Notes under the pieces: generated by a model
The model's database searches: none
What the model was told of the DNA's origin: nothing
What the model saw: only the letters and a program-made list of their open reading frames with translations
Shown: positions 1 through 10,647 of the stretch, in pieces
How positions within the stretch are numbered: position 1 is the stretch's first letter
How the letters are laid out: every line of letters starts with the position of its first letter
Made by a program: the position numbers and the translations under genes
Assembly: GCA_013115135.1 (NCBI GenBank)
Contig: JABANP010000065.1
Location: 62,001-126,000 of the forward strand
DNA: 64,000 nucleotides
Direction: 5' to 3'
DNA from: Perkinsus olseni
Lineage: Eukaryota > Perkinsozoa > Perkinsida > Perkinsidae

Positions 1-565
1 GTGGTTGTCTACTTCCAGCTCGATTGGCATCCTTCAGCTTGGGTGTGTTGACGAAGCGTATCTTTCGATATGCTTGACATTGCCGGAGAGGTCCCAATTT
101 TGTGGAATCTTCGCGGTGCGCGCTGGTCGATCCTCGAACGAGGTGTTCGTTTTCAGTGTGGAAGGTGGGAGCGTGTTGCGACAGTACTCGGCCGATCTGC
201 GCAACACCACATGCTTGACAGCGATGAGGTCGTGGCGACTTCCTGTGAGCAGCTATGTAAAAGGAATCTTTTCAGTGCAAGTTACCAATGTTGCCGGGAG
301 GGCCATGCTGGTATTGGGCGCGCTGGGTCGCGTGGTGGTGCTCGATTCAGAAAAGGAGATTGTTGGGGTATGGGAGAACTACCGCTGCTACAGCGCTTAT
401 CATCTTGTTAAGTACATAGTGGTCGAGGGGAAGTTCATTTATTTTTCTTGTCTCAATGCCAAGCCGTATCATAAAGTATATAAGCAGAAAATCATTACCA
501 ATGCCATCGAGCGTGGGAGAGAATCGAATGCACGAGCGTTGAGGGTACCTTGCCACCACCACTGA
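1..565 (+). CDS. 3' end of an unknown gene (terminal exon, partial)
   Basis: The frame is open from the left edge to the TGA at 563-565, about 186 codons, with sensible codon use and no ATG that must be the start, so the 5' part probably lies outside the window. The product alternates hydrophobic beta-like stretches (VFVFSVEGG, AMLVLGALGRVVVLDSE) with charged turns, which could be part of a beta-propeller or a lineage-specific repeat protein. I recognise no family. It ends in three histidines. No downstream gene shares its frame. Confidence 0.55.
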   Translation, partial: WLSTSSSIGILQLGCVDEAYLSICLTLPERSQFCGIFAVRAGRSSNEVFVFSVEGGSVLRQYSADLRNTTCLTAMRSWRLPVSSYVKGIFSVQVTNVAGRAMLVLGALGRVVVLDSEKEIVGVWENYRCYSAYHLVKYIVVEGKFIYFSCLNAKPYHKVYKQKIITNAIERGRESNARALRVPCHHH

Positions 566-973
566 TGATGATATTATGTAGCATGATGTGACGATTATGA
601 GCGCTTCTATTAGCTATCGAGGGTTGTTGTGTTCCTAGTGGCGGGGAGAAGCATGTTGCATACCGGTCCGGTATTACCGGAGATGGGGTGAGGGAGATGA
701 TGGCCGACTGCAAGGTCGTGTGAGAGTGGTTTCTGATAAAGGAGAGGCCTTCGGTGGGTCGTCTCAGCGTATCGTGAATTCAACTTATGACAATGCATGA
801 TTCATAAATCGTGAATCATTGGACCATGAATAGTCCTCCTGGGCACAGTTTCGCAGCCCTATTCTCCGTGTCCCCGTCGGTTGATCTTGTGTACTGAAGC
901 TCCGCGCTGTGAGGATAATGCTGTCGTAGCAGTGCCCAGGGTTCCCATCAGCGCCGCTGTCCCTACTGTTTTG
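566..973. other. Intergenic stretch, nothing recognised
   Basis: I see no convincing exon, RNA gene or repeat here. The phosphatase reading frame that starts at 974 is open upstream to about 881, so its true start could lie slightly inside this stretch. Confidence 0.4.
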
Positions 974-2998
974 ATGGCTGCGGTGTCCTCCTCGGAGTTG
1001 GACAAACACTATTCCTTCTTCGAAGCACTCTATCACGATCAAGCCTGCCACCTACATGCTGTCAGTGATGATAACGACCCTATACTGAGACGACTGTATG
1101 TGGGCTCGAAGGAAGCTGCTACTGATAAAGAGGTGAGCTGGATGGGCTGTCGTCGGCCCGAGGCGTCGGGTTCTGGGATCTAGGACCATAGGAATCCGGC
1201 GATACGAAACAGAAGGAAAGGGAAGAAAAACGAACGATTTTTTTGAACAAAAAATTCAATCCGGCCCAAAACTGCGCGCGAGCATCAAAAGTTTTCTAGG
1301 AATACGACTGAATTTTACATAGATTCACGAGGCGAAATTCCGAGTAAGTTCTGTGCGGGATGAGAACGATGATGACGTGAAGAACGCGATGTACACCCCT
1401 TTTTGCGCGATAAAACTGTTCTTTTCGCGAAATGGTCTTCACGGCCACGTGTATTTCGCGAAGTGATTTGACTTCATATCGCGACTTCCGCGTTTTTCAG
1501 TTTGTGAAAAACGCCACTTCACGTATTGCGGGTGAAACTCCAATAATTTTGTTTCGTCCAAAAGAAAGGCGTTCTGACTTGGCATTTCTCTCAGCGTGTG
1601 TGAGCCCATTATTCGACCCAGGAATTTCTTGGGTAATTAGTTTCGGAGAGGATAATAAGTTTTCTTTGCGGTTTTTCCCTCGTCTTGATTCCTGGATCGG
1701 TTGTAGTGCTGGCTTGTCGAACCTCATTAAAGCTCCGCAACTTTTCTCTATTCTTATACATCCCTTAGTTCCTCAGTAGTAAAATCACTTCGGTGCTATT
1801 CTTTCAGGTTGCTGATGCACTACAACATCACCCATATAGTAATCGCACATCCACAGCTACCTGCAAAGTACGAGGTGAGTCTCCGGTAGTCTCGATGTTG
1901 ATGAGCTTGACGTATCCAGGGTCGCCTCAAGTACTACCGAGTTAACATGAGGGATCTTCCCGACTACAACCTGTTGGATGACCTTCCCGGCGCCCTCGGT
2001 TTTATTGATGAGGCTCTGAACGACAACGAGCATAACCGAGTGCTGGTGCACTGTTCAAAGGGAGTGTCGAGAAGCTCGAGTATTGCGATCGCGTAAGAAG
2101 ATAATCTTCCGCGTGCGCTCGTGAGAAGAAAGTGCCTTTCGAAACTTGGAAAAATTTTGGGGAATTGCGATGAGATATTTCCAAAAAACGGTTGATCTAG
2201 TTGCGGAAATATGTACTCACTAAAAATGGCAGAATGAGAAAAGGGAGTCTTTGGATGGCTAATAGAGTTTGCCGGATTTTCCCTTTAGCGCGATTATAGT
2301 AGTATGGTGTAATTTTAACAGAAACGTTCGGCGTTCTGATCGATTTGCTCATCATCACCATCCTCGCCTCTGCAACACAGTAGGGAAAACTTCCACCTCC
2401 AAGATTCGTGCGTTCGAATTTCACAATGGCCATGTCGGTTCCAGACAGTTAACACTCGTTTGTGTGTGAGTTTACAGTTCAACGCCGGTTTCGGCTTAGT
2501 TAGACTCTTTCCGATGTGCACAGTTGGAGACTTTCTCTAGCGTTGACAGGCCGTGCAATCAGGCAGATTGTCGAGAAGCTTCCCTCAGGGGTATATTCAA
2601 CCAGAGTGGCTTCCTTTCCTCCTGGCAGGATTCGCTTACACTCGTTTAGCATCTCTCGCAGGTACGTTATGTTCTTTTGCGAGGTTTGACTTTCAGCGAA
2701 GCGTTCTCGATGGTGGAAGCGCAACGCCCTCACGTCTACCCCAATCTCGGTTTCCAGGTGAAGATACGCGCGTGAGCATCTTGTTTGAAAATCTTCGCTG
2801 TGCGCACAGGCCCAACTTACTGAGCTTCAAAAGTATCTTGGGAGCGAGCAGAATCCAGGGAATCGGAAAGTTGTGGAGAGGGCGTGCGCGTTATGCACGA
2901 TAGACGTTATTAAAAGCATCAAATCTCGGATAAGAGATGGCCTCGCGGAGGTAGGCCTTCATTTTTCCCGGGTGGCTCGACTGAAGCTGGATATCTAA
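974..2998 (+). CDS. Dual-specificity protein phosphatase, multi-exon
   Basis: Exons read 974-1132, about 1809-1874, 1920-2092, 2629-2661, 2697-2757 and 2810-2950, and the frame runs on to a TAA at 2996-2998. The product has the full DSP order: RRLYVGSKEAA, then NITHIV, then RVNMRDLPDYN (general-acid Asp), then the P-loop HCSKGVSRSS with catalytic Cys at 2052-2054, then RPHVYPNLGFQAQL. Known DSPs dephosphorylate Tyr and Ser/Thr, often on MAP kinases; the substrate here is not visible. The 35-nt intron 2662-2696 is needed to keep the frame and the expected spacing between the P-loop and the EAF helix. The exon 1/2 join leaves one surplus G, so that boundary is unresolved. A downstream exon may replace the tail after 2950. 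Confidence 0.85.
1133..1808 (+). other. First intron of the phosphatase gene (676 nt)
   Basis: This runs from a GTGAGC donor to a TTTCAG acceptor. It is one of the few long introns in the window. I see no element in it beyond AT-richer sequence. Joining gag to the next exon gives one extra G relative to the frame demanded by the ITHIV strand, so a small exon may be hidden here or the junction may be non-canonical. Confidence 0.5.
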
Positions 2999-3049
2999 AG
3001 TTGATCATAAGGTTGTATCTTTAGCGTGTATCTTTAGGTTGATCATAAA

Positions 3050-4608
3050 GTTGATGCTATCTTGGATGACAACTTGCAGCTACAGCGAGCAGTAATGTGG
3101 AAAAGACTAGGTAGGTTGTGGTCGTGCTGGTAGCATAAAATTCCTCCCGCGTATCAGCAAGGCGCGAATTCATTGCTATGGCCGCGAGGCGACCCGAACT
3201 CTACATGATTTGTTCTATCTCGCTGTGCTTGAACTTGACCTGAGTTCGAAAAACCCTTGGGAAGGGGCCGGTAATATAGAACTTTTCCCGGTGGCATACC
3301 AACTTTTTTCGAGATTGTATTTGAACTCTATGACTCACTCAAGGTGAGAGCAGTTAAAGTCGTCTGGTGAGGGATCGGGTGCTTCTATCGTAATTTTCTT
3401 GGAGCTGTTCCTATCCCGCTCGGCTTCGAGCTGGGAAATCGTATTTTTTCTCTAGGTTTGTTTTTCGAGAATCTGCATAAGTACAGAGTTGTTGTTGAGG
3501 ATGAGGAGCTGATTAACGACGCAGCGAAGGCTGCCAAGCAACTGGAGAGCCTCGGGACTGTCTTCGCGTCATCTATAGAGGTATGAAAATGCGGGGGTGT
3601 TCTTATTTATGTTTTTCCGCCATAGAAATTATCATGACTGAGCTTACTCCGTAATTTTCCGACGACCCTTTCGTCACGGCTAGGTCAGTCGGTAACACAG
3701 CTGACAGATGTAGAGAGGAAGTCTGCTCAACACACAAAGTGGTATACGATGTTGGTGTTGATCAGGGAGTACGGTATGCTAAGGCCGTAGCTGACGAGAT
3801 AAGAGGCTGGATGGGGATCTGCGAGCAGGCCATTAACGCACACCGGCTGATGGATGCACAGCAGGAAGATGATGATGTGAGCGGCCTCTGCGTTGGCTTG
3901 GCATTTTACGGTGGTTATTGATAGGGCGAGAAGAAGAAGAAAAAGAAGGATAAGAAGAAGAAGTCGAAAGATGCGCACAGGCATGAGCACAAAAAGGGTC
4001 ATCGAGTGAAGAGTGATCGGGAGGAGGTACTTCTGTGGGGACGGGAACCGCAGCTCGTGTGAATGTTTTGTTTTTTATTTTCCCGTACCATAAAATGCGA
4101 TAATCTCATTTCATGTGTTATTTCTTCACAACTTCTGAACTAGGCTCCCATTATCATAATGGCGATATGACCATCATCATGGTCGTGCATACACTGCGCG
4201 AGATAATCTCAGACTAGGCCATTGCCACGACGGTAGTTTGCGCTTGCAAAATACCGCGAGAGATGGGGCTTCCGGGCTCGAATCCCACGCATGTCATTTC
4301 TCACGCAATTTTTGATCGCTGGATATGGCAGTCTCAATATGGCAGTCTCAATATGGCAGTCTGTGTAACAATATGCTGGTGGAGCCAGCGAAAGGACTGC
4401 TGCGGCGTCGATACGCGAATCAGGGCCGGGCGTATCAGTCCTTGCTCATCAGGAACGTAACGATCGGTATAGGGAAAGAAGGAGGAGTGGACGCAGCCGC
4501 GAGAGAAGCCGCTCGCGAGATGGTCGCCGACGATCAAGGTCGCGATCGGGATCTCGGCGAGAGAGGGTACGTAGGGAGAGTAAGCACGAAGAACGACGTC
4601 AGCGATAG
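3050..4608 (+). CDS. Multi-exon gene with lysine-rich and RS-rich C-terminus
   Basis: Likely exons are about 3050-3129, 3158-3270, 3456-3580, 3684-3876, 3925-4026 and 4389-4608 (TAG at 4606-4608). The N-terminal exons encode helical, acidic sequence (VEDEELINDAAKAAKQLES) that could be coiled coil or BAR-like. The 3925-4026 exon is a lysine run followed by HRHEHKKGH. The last exon carries a clear RS stretch (RSRERSRSRDGRRRSRSRS), typical of nuclear splicing or RNA-processing proteins that are phosphorylated and sit in speckles. Phase does not close at 3580/3684 or 4026/4389, so exons are missing or mis-bounded, and the first and second halves could be two genes. No family recognised. Confidence 0.5.
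4326..4363 (+). repeat. Short tandem repeat, unit ATATGGCAGTCTCA
   Basis: Nearly three head-to-tail copies of a 14-nt unit lie just upstream of the RS-rich exon. Each unit contains a possible CAG acceptor, so slippage here could change acceptor choice. Confidence 0.75.
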
Positions 4609-5166
4609 TCCGAAGTACTGATAGGATTTCCGGGAGCTGCTGGTCTTGTGTTGGGTCGGGAAGCGGGGCTCGGTAATTGCATGGGCACACAATCCTCATG
4701 TTCCTCCAGGGCTAGTAGTAATTGTAATGCTCAGATATCCTACCAGGGCGAGCGAGATTCTAATGGCGTTTATTTATGGTTTTCTGCATACTTGATTGAA
4801 CATCAAATCCGGTATTTCAAATTTCAGAGTCCAGGTCGCAATAAACGACAAGAAAATGGGAAAAACGAGGTGAGAAAATTTCGTGGAAGAGCTTATTATC
4901 AGGCTCGCAACTGTCTTTAGTGTTTCAGATTGAAACGTTCCTTAATAACGAGCAATACATGAATTAGTCATCACGTCTTCCTGCTCTAAGGCTTCGACCG
5001 ACTTCATCTGCATCTTCCTCCATCCTCGCGGTCACCGTCCCAGTCGCCAGTCCTCCGACGCTTGCTCCAGCTGTTGCTATTTATTATTATTTTTTTACAG
5101 CAAATATTCAATGGTGGGCCTCGTACAAAACAGAGGCGGAAAACCAAAAGTTGTGCCTACCCGGCA

Positions 5167-6230
5167 CTACAATAAGCCCCTGCGAGCATCGAGATACTGC
5201 ATGAGGGCCGAACAAAGTTGATTGAAGGACTTGCGTCGCTTCAAATCAACAATTAGTTTATATAAATGGTAGGGGACACCACCTTTGACCCTATTCCTAG
5301 CCTGCTCCAGGAGCGGACAGGAGAGGAGGTAGTGCCGCGTGTTCCCCACCGGCGCCCCACAGTCACACTCTGGCGAGTTGACCACCCCGCATCTATAGAG
5401 ATGGGCTGGGGTTGGGGCCCTTCCGAATACAACGGCACTGCTAGCTGCCGTGACTTCCCCGCGGATCCACAAACGAGCGTGTGAAGCGCAGTAAAAGAAG
5501 TCGTTGACAGAAGTGCCCAGGCTGGCTCTCTTGTCTGACCACCACTTGCGCAGTGACAGACGGCCAGCTTCTCCTTGATACCGCCGAAGAGTCCTCACAC
5601 TGATTTCCGTCTCCGCAGAGACTTCCCTCATGGAGGCACCCTTGGCTGCCAGCTCATCGGCCCGTTCGTTGGCACTGATGGAACTGTGCCCCGGTACCCA
5701 TCGAAGGGATACCCTACCAGGGATTTCGGACAATGACAGATAGATCTGTCTCGCCTTATCCCACCGGGCCGTGGATGATCGGGACGACAGGATCTTGAGT
5801 ACCGCCTGAGAGTCCGTGAAAATCTCCCAGGCCTCGTCACCCGCCGTCGAGACAATCCAGCGGACTGCTTCCAGAACTCCTAGGAGTTCGCAATCCGTAA
5901 TAGTAGCGTAAGGGGAGAGCTTCCAGAAATTGGAGTAGACCTCTACGCCCTCACGATAAACGACCAAAGCAGCGCCGGTCTTGACGTCCTTGACTACCGA
6001 GCCATCCGTGAAGATGGCATTCTTAGTTTGGAGAGCCTCGAGCGCGTAGTTCTTGGCCTCCTCACGTTCCGAGATGGTAGTCGTGACCCAGGGGTGCCAA
6101 GGTTGAGTGGGCAAACCCCTCCAGCGCTGCACCATATCACCACCATCGCGACCCTCAAAGAGAGTCAGGCCCTTGACCGAGAGAGATTGGTCTAGGGCCT
6201 TAGCACACCAAGTGCAGCGAGCCTGGTGGC
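5167..6230 (-). pseudogene. Retroelement RNase H and C-terminal domain (fragment)
   Basis: A long minus-strand frame ends at 5167. It carries all type-1 RNase H acidic landmarks in order: IFTDGSV, ITDCELLGVLEAV, EIFTDSQAV and WVPGHSSISANERADELA. It is followed by a conserved tail with CDCGAPVGNTRHYLLSCPLLE, similar to the zinc-knuckle-like ends of LINE ORF2 proteins. RNase H removes RNA from the RNA-DNA hybrid during element replication. The upstream reverse transcriptase is missing and the preceding fragment is in another frame, so the copy cannot be autonomous even though the RNase H itself looks intact. Confidence 0.85.
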
Positions 6231-6485
6231 TGCGATGGTACCAAGCTCCAAGTCTGCTGGCATGATGCCAGCCGCGACACAGAGTGCCGCGTTGGAGCTG
6301 CTCCGTGGGGCCTGGAGGGCTATCCTCGCCACCATAGCTGAAACCTGCAGCAAGGCAGATTTTGCTGTGGCTGACTCCAGCCCTTCCTTCCATGCTGAGA
6401 CAGCGTGACTGAGGGCCGGAACGATCGCCACCTTGTAGGTTTTGATCACTTTCTTTCCGGTGATCCCAGCACGTGCCCAGCCCAA
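6192..6485 (-). pseudogene. Reverse transcriptase thumb-region fragment
   Basis: This minus-strand frame (KKVIKTYKVAIVPALSHAVSAW, then ARIALQAPRSSSNAALCVAAG) matches the usual segment between the RT palm and the RNase H of Jockey/CR1-type elements, including the Tyr..Pro..His..Trp spacing and the threonine/serine-rich motif before the GI-P turn. It is offset by one frame from the RNase H frame, with the shift around 6200-6235. The catalytic YxDD motif of RT is absent because of truncation at 6518. Confidence 0.65.
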
Positions 6486-6534
6486 GTGCCTCAGCCTGCC
6501 TAACTTGGCTTTGGCTTCGTCTTTAGTGTTTCAG

Positions 6535-7240
6535 TAAATACAGGGTGGTAATACCAGGGTGTAGACGTGAAAATTCAATGAAGTTTCGGAAATTCCGCGA
6601 TCATGCTTTTCAGCCTGACTTCGCAACATCTGTTCTTCGTAACATAGACCTTTCCGGTATCATATAGTCCGGTCAAAAAATTTCCTTTGTTCGTAACTTG
6701 AATGATTTAGATCAGCTCTGGAAATTTTTTCTGAACGATGGACGTATTTTTCGGATAGAACTTTTCCGATACCCCGGCCTTTCCGGGGCGTCTATGAATT
6801 CCACTCTCCGACAGCAGTCCTACCGAAATCTCATGTGAGCCTCGCCGAGTTCAAATTCGTCGTAAAGGGACTCAACTTCGCAAGCGGGCAGCCCGGCAGT
6901 TAAACGACACAGAAGGAGAACGGCAGCCCTCTAGGGAGAGAGAGAATCGGTTTTGAGATGTCTCCGGAGTAAGGAATGGTACTAGGGGCTTTCGAGGAGG
7001 AGTTTTATGAGGGTGCGAGAAGGTACGGGAAGGGGCCTGGAGATTGCGTCTTTGCTGGTTGAGGCTTTGGAGCAGCTCGGGTGAGAATGAAGGGGAAGTG
7101 TAATAAGTATGCGTAGTGGGATAGGGAAATATTAATCTTGTCTTATTTACTATCGTAGTACACTCCTGCTCAAATTTTTAGCATATCCGATTTTTCGTTT
7201 CGTGCACTGTCACCTGGACGAGTACTGCAACTCGGGAAGG
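6535..7240 (+). repeat. Degenerate copy of the 9555-9893 segment plus unassigned sequence
   Basis: From about 6760 to 7085 the sequence parallels 9555-9893 almost throughout (shared blocks include CAAGCGGGCAGCCCGGCAGT and GATGTCTCCGGA). Here the frame is destroyed by indels, while the copy at 9555 is open. I see no gene in the rest. Confidence 0.7.
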
Positions 7241-7782
7241 TAAGTTATAACCGTCGAGTTTCGGGGCCTAATTCCTCGTAGTTGGTGAGAACTCGAGAAG
7301 TCGTAAAATACTTTCGCCGTAAATTCTTATCACACGGCTTTACATCGCTCTTCGAAGCATCTACTTTTACTTGCTCTACAGGTTTATCTATTCTATTCCG
7401 ATACATCAGAGGAAAGAGCGTGACGCTCTGAGCGTTCTCCAGAAAGGTATCCCTCCATGTTTCACTGGAATATGATGATATCCCAGTTGATACATGAAAC
7501 GCATGAGGGTGAACTTCTCTCATCATGTCAACGCAACCATCGATGACAACACTTGAAAACTTCCCAAGGCTACTAGAGCTCTCCACCTGGAGAATTCAAA
7601 GACAGGTCGCAGACCTTTTTTTCGTACCTGACAAGAACAGTGAATGGGTGAACAGTGGGGGGTGAATGAATTGAAGAAAAAAGTCGCGATCGCCGGGTAA
7701 CCCCACTAACACAGCACAGCAATCCGTGTTACTTGACATCACAACGTCACATGGTAAGTCGTCAAATAACTCCCTGTAGCAG
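7241..7782. other. Gap between decayed copy and the minus-strand gene
   Basis: Only short open frames are seen on either strand (for example 7245-7586 minus) with no family resemblance. The block TCCGTGTTA-TGACATCACAAC near 7726-7745 recurs near 53846-53867, in the same place downstream of the paralogous gene, so it is probably shared 3' flank. Confidence 0.4.
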
Positions 7783-8694
7783 CTACAGGAGAGTGGGGCT
7801 ACAGTGTAGCTCCACTTTCCCGCCGTTGATGAGGATCTCCAACGCGTATCCGGAAAGTGGACATATTCTGAACGATGATGGACTGGCAACGAATCTGAAC
7901 TTAGTGGCCTTCGCTACGTGGTCGAACATGGCTGCGTCCTCGACGGTGTACTCATCCACTATATAGCAGCTATTAGCGCTCGTGGTTTCTCTCTTCAACT
8001 TCATTACGCCTGTCGAGCTGGCTTGCTGATCGGCTGATGGTTTTAGCTGGAGCTTCGCTTCGAGTATGCCGACGACCTCCAAGTTCACACCAACGTGGCA
8101 ACCGTCCGTGTAACTGCCCGAGTAATTCCCAACCACAGGAGTGAAGGTTTGCAACTGCCCCAGGAGAGAATCTAGTTGGACGCGCGTGAATTTCGGGGAA
8201 AACTCTGGAGCTTCATCACCCACAGCCTTCCTCTTGAGCGAGGCAGAATCGCCGACTCCCTTGGCACCGCCTGCATGTGTCCTGAGAGCTGAGGTCTCCT
8301 TCAAAGGAAAACGGTATTCCTTCCCTCCGATCTCGAGGGAGAAGTGATCTTCTCGCAGCCACAGTTTAAACGAATCCATCACCACGGACACACCCAAGAG
8401 GTTTCCCAGTTTTATGCAGAAGCCGCCGAACAACGCGTTATTGTTGCTTTCCTGGGCTAGGCCTCTGTAACCTCCATTGACTGGGTAGCTTTCCAGCTTC
8501 GGCGATTCGAGAACTTCATATTCCGCATCCACTCTCAGCTGCAGCGTCTGATCTTCTGCCACCGCTACAGTGATGTTATGATCACCAGGTAGCTGATCGT
8601 CGCTCACATAAACGCCTGGTTCCAAGTAGAACTTCTCTCTTATGACAGACCCGCCGACAGCAGCGACGAGCCGAGTTGGGATAATCCACTTCAT
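7783..8694 (-). CDS. Putative secreted protein, paralog family A, copy 1
   Basis: A single-exon frame of 303 codons starts at the ATG at 8692-8694. The N-terminus (MKWIIPTRLVAAVGGSV) is signal-peptide-like. It is followed by YLEPGVYVSDDQLPG, a lysine/arginine patch (SLKRKAVGDE), then GNYSGSYTDGC and VGVNLEVVGILEAKLQLKP. The same landmarks occur in order at 53887-54804 and in broken form at 55365-56289. The family is unknown to me and looks lineage-specific; secretion or surface display is inferred only from the N-terminus. The C-terminal 10 residues differ from copy 2, as if the end was replaced. Confidence 0.75.
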   Translation of the reverse strand: MKWIIPTRLVAAVGGSVIREKFYLEPGVYVSDDQLPGDHNITVAVAEDQTLQLRVDAEYEVLESPKLESYPVNGGYRGLAQESNNNALFGGFCIKLGNLLGVSVVMDSFKLWLREDHFSLEIGGKEYRFPLKETSALRTHAGGAKGVGDSASLKRKAVGDEAPEFSPKFTRVQLDSLLGQLQTFTPVVGNYSGSYTDGCHVGVNLEVVGILEAKLQLKPSADQQASSTGVMKLKRETTSANSCYIVDEYTVEDAAMFDHVAKATKFRFVASPSSFRICPLSGYALEILINGGKVELHCSPTLL

Positions 8695-9039
8695 GGCTCA
8701 AGAGACGGGAAAACCACAACAGTCGCTCTAGTCGCTATCTCGTTCGCCCTCGGATCGGGCTCGCCCTCTCGAGCGCAGGGAGTTTCCGCATCCCGGCTGC
8801 CGAAATGTAGGTTGTGAATGAATGAATTTCATCTCCTTATGGTGTAGTGGACACCGAGGGATTTCACTCACAGGAGACTTATTGATAACATGAGTGAGAT
8901 CGACGGCTCAAGAAGCTGAAGATTGTTGGGGTAGAGCGGTGTTTTTTATGGGCGTTGAGTAACTTTGAGCGTGTTTCCGCCGGCGAGAAATGAGTGTTTG
9001 ACGATGAAAATTGGGCCAGGCAGACTCGATATCATAGAA
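8695..9039. other. 5' flank of family A copy 1
   Basis: The first ~120 bases (AAGAGACGGGAAA, then TCGAGCGCAGGG) are nearly identical to the region just upstream of copy 2 (from 54805), so they are conserved promoter or 5' leader sequence duplicated with the gene. Nothing else recognised. Confidence 0.5.
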
Positions 9040-9418
9040 AATGTGACGCCAGAGTTCGATACATACTCCCTGTATAACAGAGGAATATGTCAGAAGACCT
9101 TGTTCGTTCTAGATTATCCGCACAGCTTGAGTTTGGCATAGAGCCACGAGAGGCTGACGGATCAATGATGATGCATGAGCATTTTCTAACCATTTTCTGT
9201 TTCCGTCTCGACCCAAGATTTCTGAGGAAACAGATCAAGTCCTGATCATCCAGAGTGGTCTCTGGGAGGAGGTGAAGATCTCTGAGGTCGATCCTAGCAC
9301 CACACATGAATCCCTGTCGGGCCTTGACCAGCCTGGAGAAATTGGAAATTGATGATGACAGTGTAAAGAAAACGGTTGGGGTTTGATATCAGGGAAGAGC
9401 AGTAGGAAGTGATCGTGA
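9040..9418 (+). pseudogene. Decayed exon sequence, repeat array unit
   Basis: Blocks match 12140-12330 (ATTGGAAATTGATGATG, GTCGATCCTAGCACC against GTCGACCCTTGCACC) and 10230-10430. Two of the matched parts read as helical coding sequence in one copy and are frame-broken in another. I take this as a fragment of a once-coding gene copied in tandem. Confidence 0.55.
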
Positions 9419-9796
9419 TTGTGTGGGCTACAATGGACATGTCCCTTTAGCGCTAGTAGTATTTGTTACTGTGGTCATGCTTTCTTTTATGAGTCTCATC
9501 GGGATCACTACTGTTGTATTCCAGTGATTGCAGAGCCGGACTGGGCTGTTGTTTACTACCGACACCCCGGTCACTCCGGGGCATCTATGGATTCAGCCCT
9601 TCGACAGCAGTCCGACAGAAATCTCAAGAGACCCTCGCCGAGTTCAAGTTCATCGGAAAGTTCGACTTCACAAGCGGGCAGCCCGGCAGTTAAACGACAC
9701 AGGAAGAGGAGTGGTAGTTCCCTAGGGCGGGAAGAAATCGATTCTGGGATGTCTCCGGACGGAGTGGATGGGGTAATGGCTGGTGCTAGGCGTTAG
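9419..9796 (+). CDS. Open copy of array sequence: Ser-rich/basic exon
   Basis: This is an open frame to the TAG at 9794-9796. The credible part begins after an acceptor near 9520 (IPVIAEPDWAVVYYRHPGHSG) and continues through a serine cluster (PSPSSSSSESSTSQAGS) and a basic patch (AVKRHRKRSGSS). The latter resembles a nuclear localisation signal. The degenerate copy at 6760-7085 shares the same DNA with the frame lost. Start, upstream exons and function are unknown. Confidence 0.4.
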   Translation: MCGLQWTCPFSASSICYCGHAFFYESHRDHYCCIPVIAEPDWAVVYYRHPGHSGASMDSALRQQSDRNLKRPSPSSSSSESSTSQAGSPAVKRHRKRSGSSLGREEIDSGMSPDGVDGVMAGARR

Positions 9797-10227
9797 TGGA
9801 GAGAAGAATTCTGCAGGTACCGAGAGCTGCAGATAGAGGCCTCGAGGTTGCCTCTTTGCTGGTTGATGCGCTGGAGCAACTCGGGTGAGATTTTTAGGGT
9901 AGGGCGGTGATCTTCCACGGTCCAGAGTTTGTCCTTTGGGCGGGCCACCGCAGAAATTTCGGGAAAATTCGCCCTCGGAAGGTGTCAAATGCATAGGCTC
10001 ACTAGTGTGTATTGGCGTGCAAGCGGAGGACGCCCTTCTAGCAAAAATACGGGGCTAACTGTACCACATGCTGGTCGATGTGTAAAGGAAGAGCTCACGC
10101 AGAGTGCACTCTACTAAGTGCACTCTACTTTGGAGTTTCGCCCGTAATACACGAAGTTTCTGGGAAGGTGAAAACGCGAGAACCGCGGTTTGCGAAATGC
10201 GAAATGTATTTCACCATTTTTTAAAAG

Positions 10228-10425
10228 CGTGGGTGCACCTCCAATGGATATAATGAGGGGATTACGTCAGAGGGCCTTATTCAATCTAGATTATCCTTGC
10301 AGCTTGAATTCAGCGGTGGGCATTGAACTACAGGGGAGTGGTACTGCAATAATGATGAACGAGCATCTGTAAACTATCTTCATAGTTTGGTCGATTCTGA
10401 GGAGGCTTGTGCAAGCTTAACTTTC
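10228..10425 (+). pseudogene. Third decayed copy within the array
   Basis: GGCCTTATTCAATCTAGATTAT..CAGCTTGAATTC aligns with GACCTTGTTCGTTCTAGATTAT..CAGCTTGAGTTT near 9096-9130, and ATGATGAACGAGCATCT with ATGATGCATGAGCATTT near 9167. Frames differ between copies, which argues for loss of function. Confidence 0.5.
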
Positions 10426-10647
10426 ACTGAAGCGAATTAAGAGCTGAAATTTTGGTATTAGATCCGCAAGATATACACTAGATATCAACAGTTCGTGGTC
10501 GGGATGAGGTACATTCGGCAGAGATGTAATCAACTCTCTCTGGTATTCCAAAGTACTAAGTTCAACATCAATTACGCAATCAACTAAACTACCGAGATCG
10601 TGGCAGAGCTAACGGCTTTTTGACGATCTAATGGTCATACAGGCTCG

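Larger units (their letters stand above)
4929..6518 (-). mobile_element. 5'-truncated non-LTR (LINE-like) retroelement insertion
   Basis: The 16-mer GTCTTTAGTGTTTCAG occurs at 4913-4928 and again at 6519-6534, exactly flanking this segment, as expected for a target-site duplication. On the minus strand the insert starts inside the end of a reverse transcriptase (thumb-like region), continues through an RNase H and a cysteine-containing tail, and ends with a 3' part that includes an A-rich run at about 5078-5098 on the minus strand. Loss of the 5' part with an intact 3' end is the usual product of target-primed reverse transcription. The roughly 150 bp between the A-rich run and the repeat are unexplained. 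Confidence 0.75.

Noticed and set aside
2662..2690. Apparent +2 frameshift in the phosphatase (reading AYVMFFC, then GLTFSEAF)
   Set aside because: A canonical 35-nt intron at 2662-2696 with an upstream 33-nt exon gives the right spacing and frame without any shift.
3337..3460. Apparent +1 shift at an AGGT site between exons near 3342 and 3456
   Set aside because: Using the GTAATA donor at 3271 instead gives an in-frame join.
3750..3800. A 17-nt intron (GTATGCTAAGGCCGTAG) in the RS-tail gene
   Set aside because: An alternative frame is open through the same stretch without any intron, so the evidence is not sufficient.
8694..8705. GGCTCAAG upstream of family A as a spliced-leader remnant
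   Set aside because: It is in the wrong orientation for the minus-strand gene and lacks the rest of the leader.
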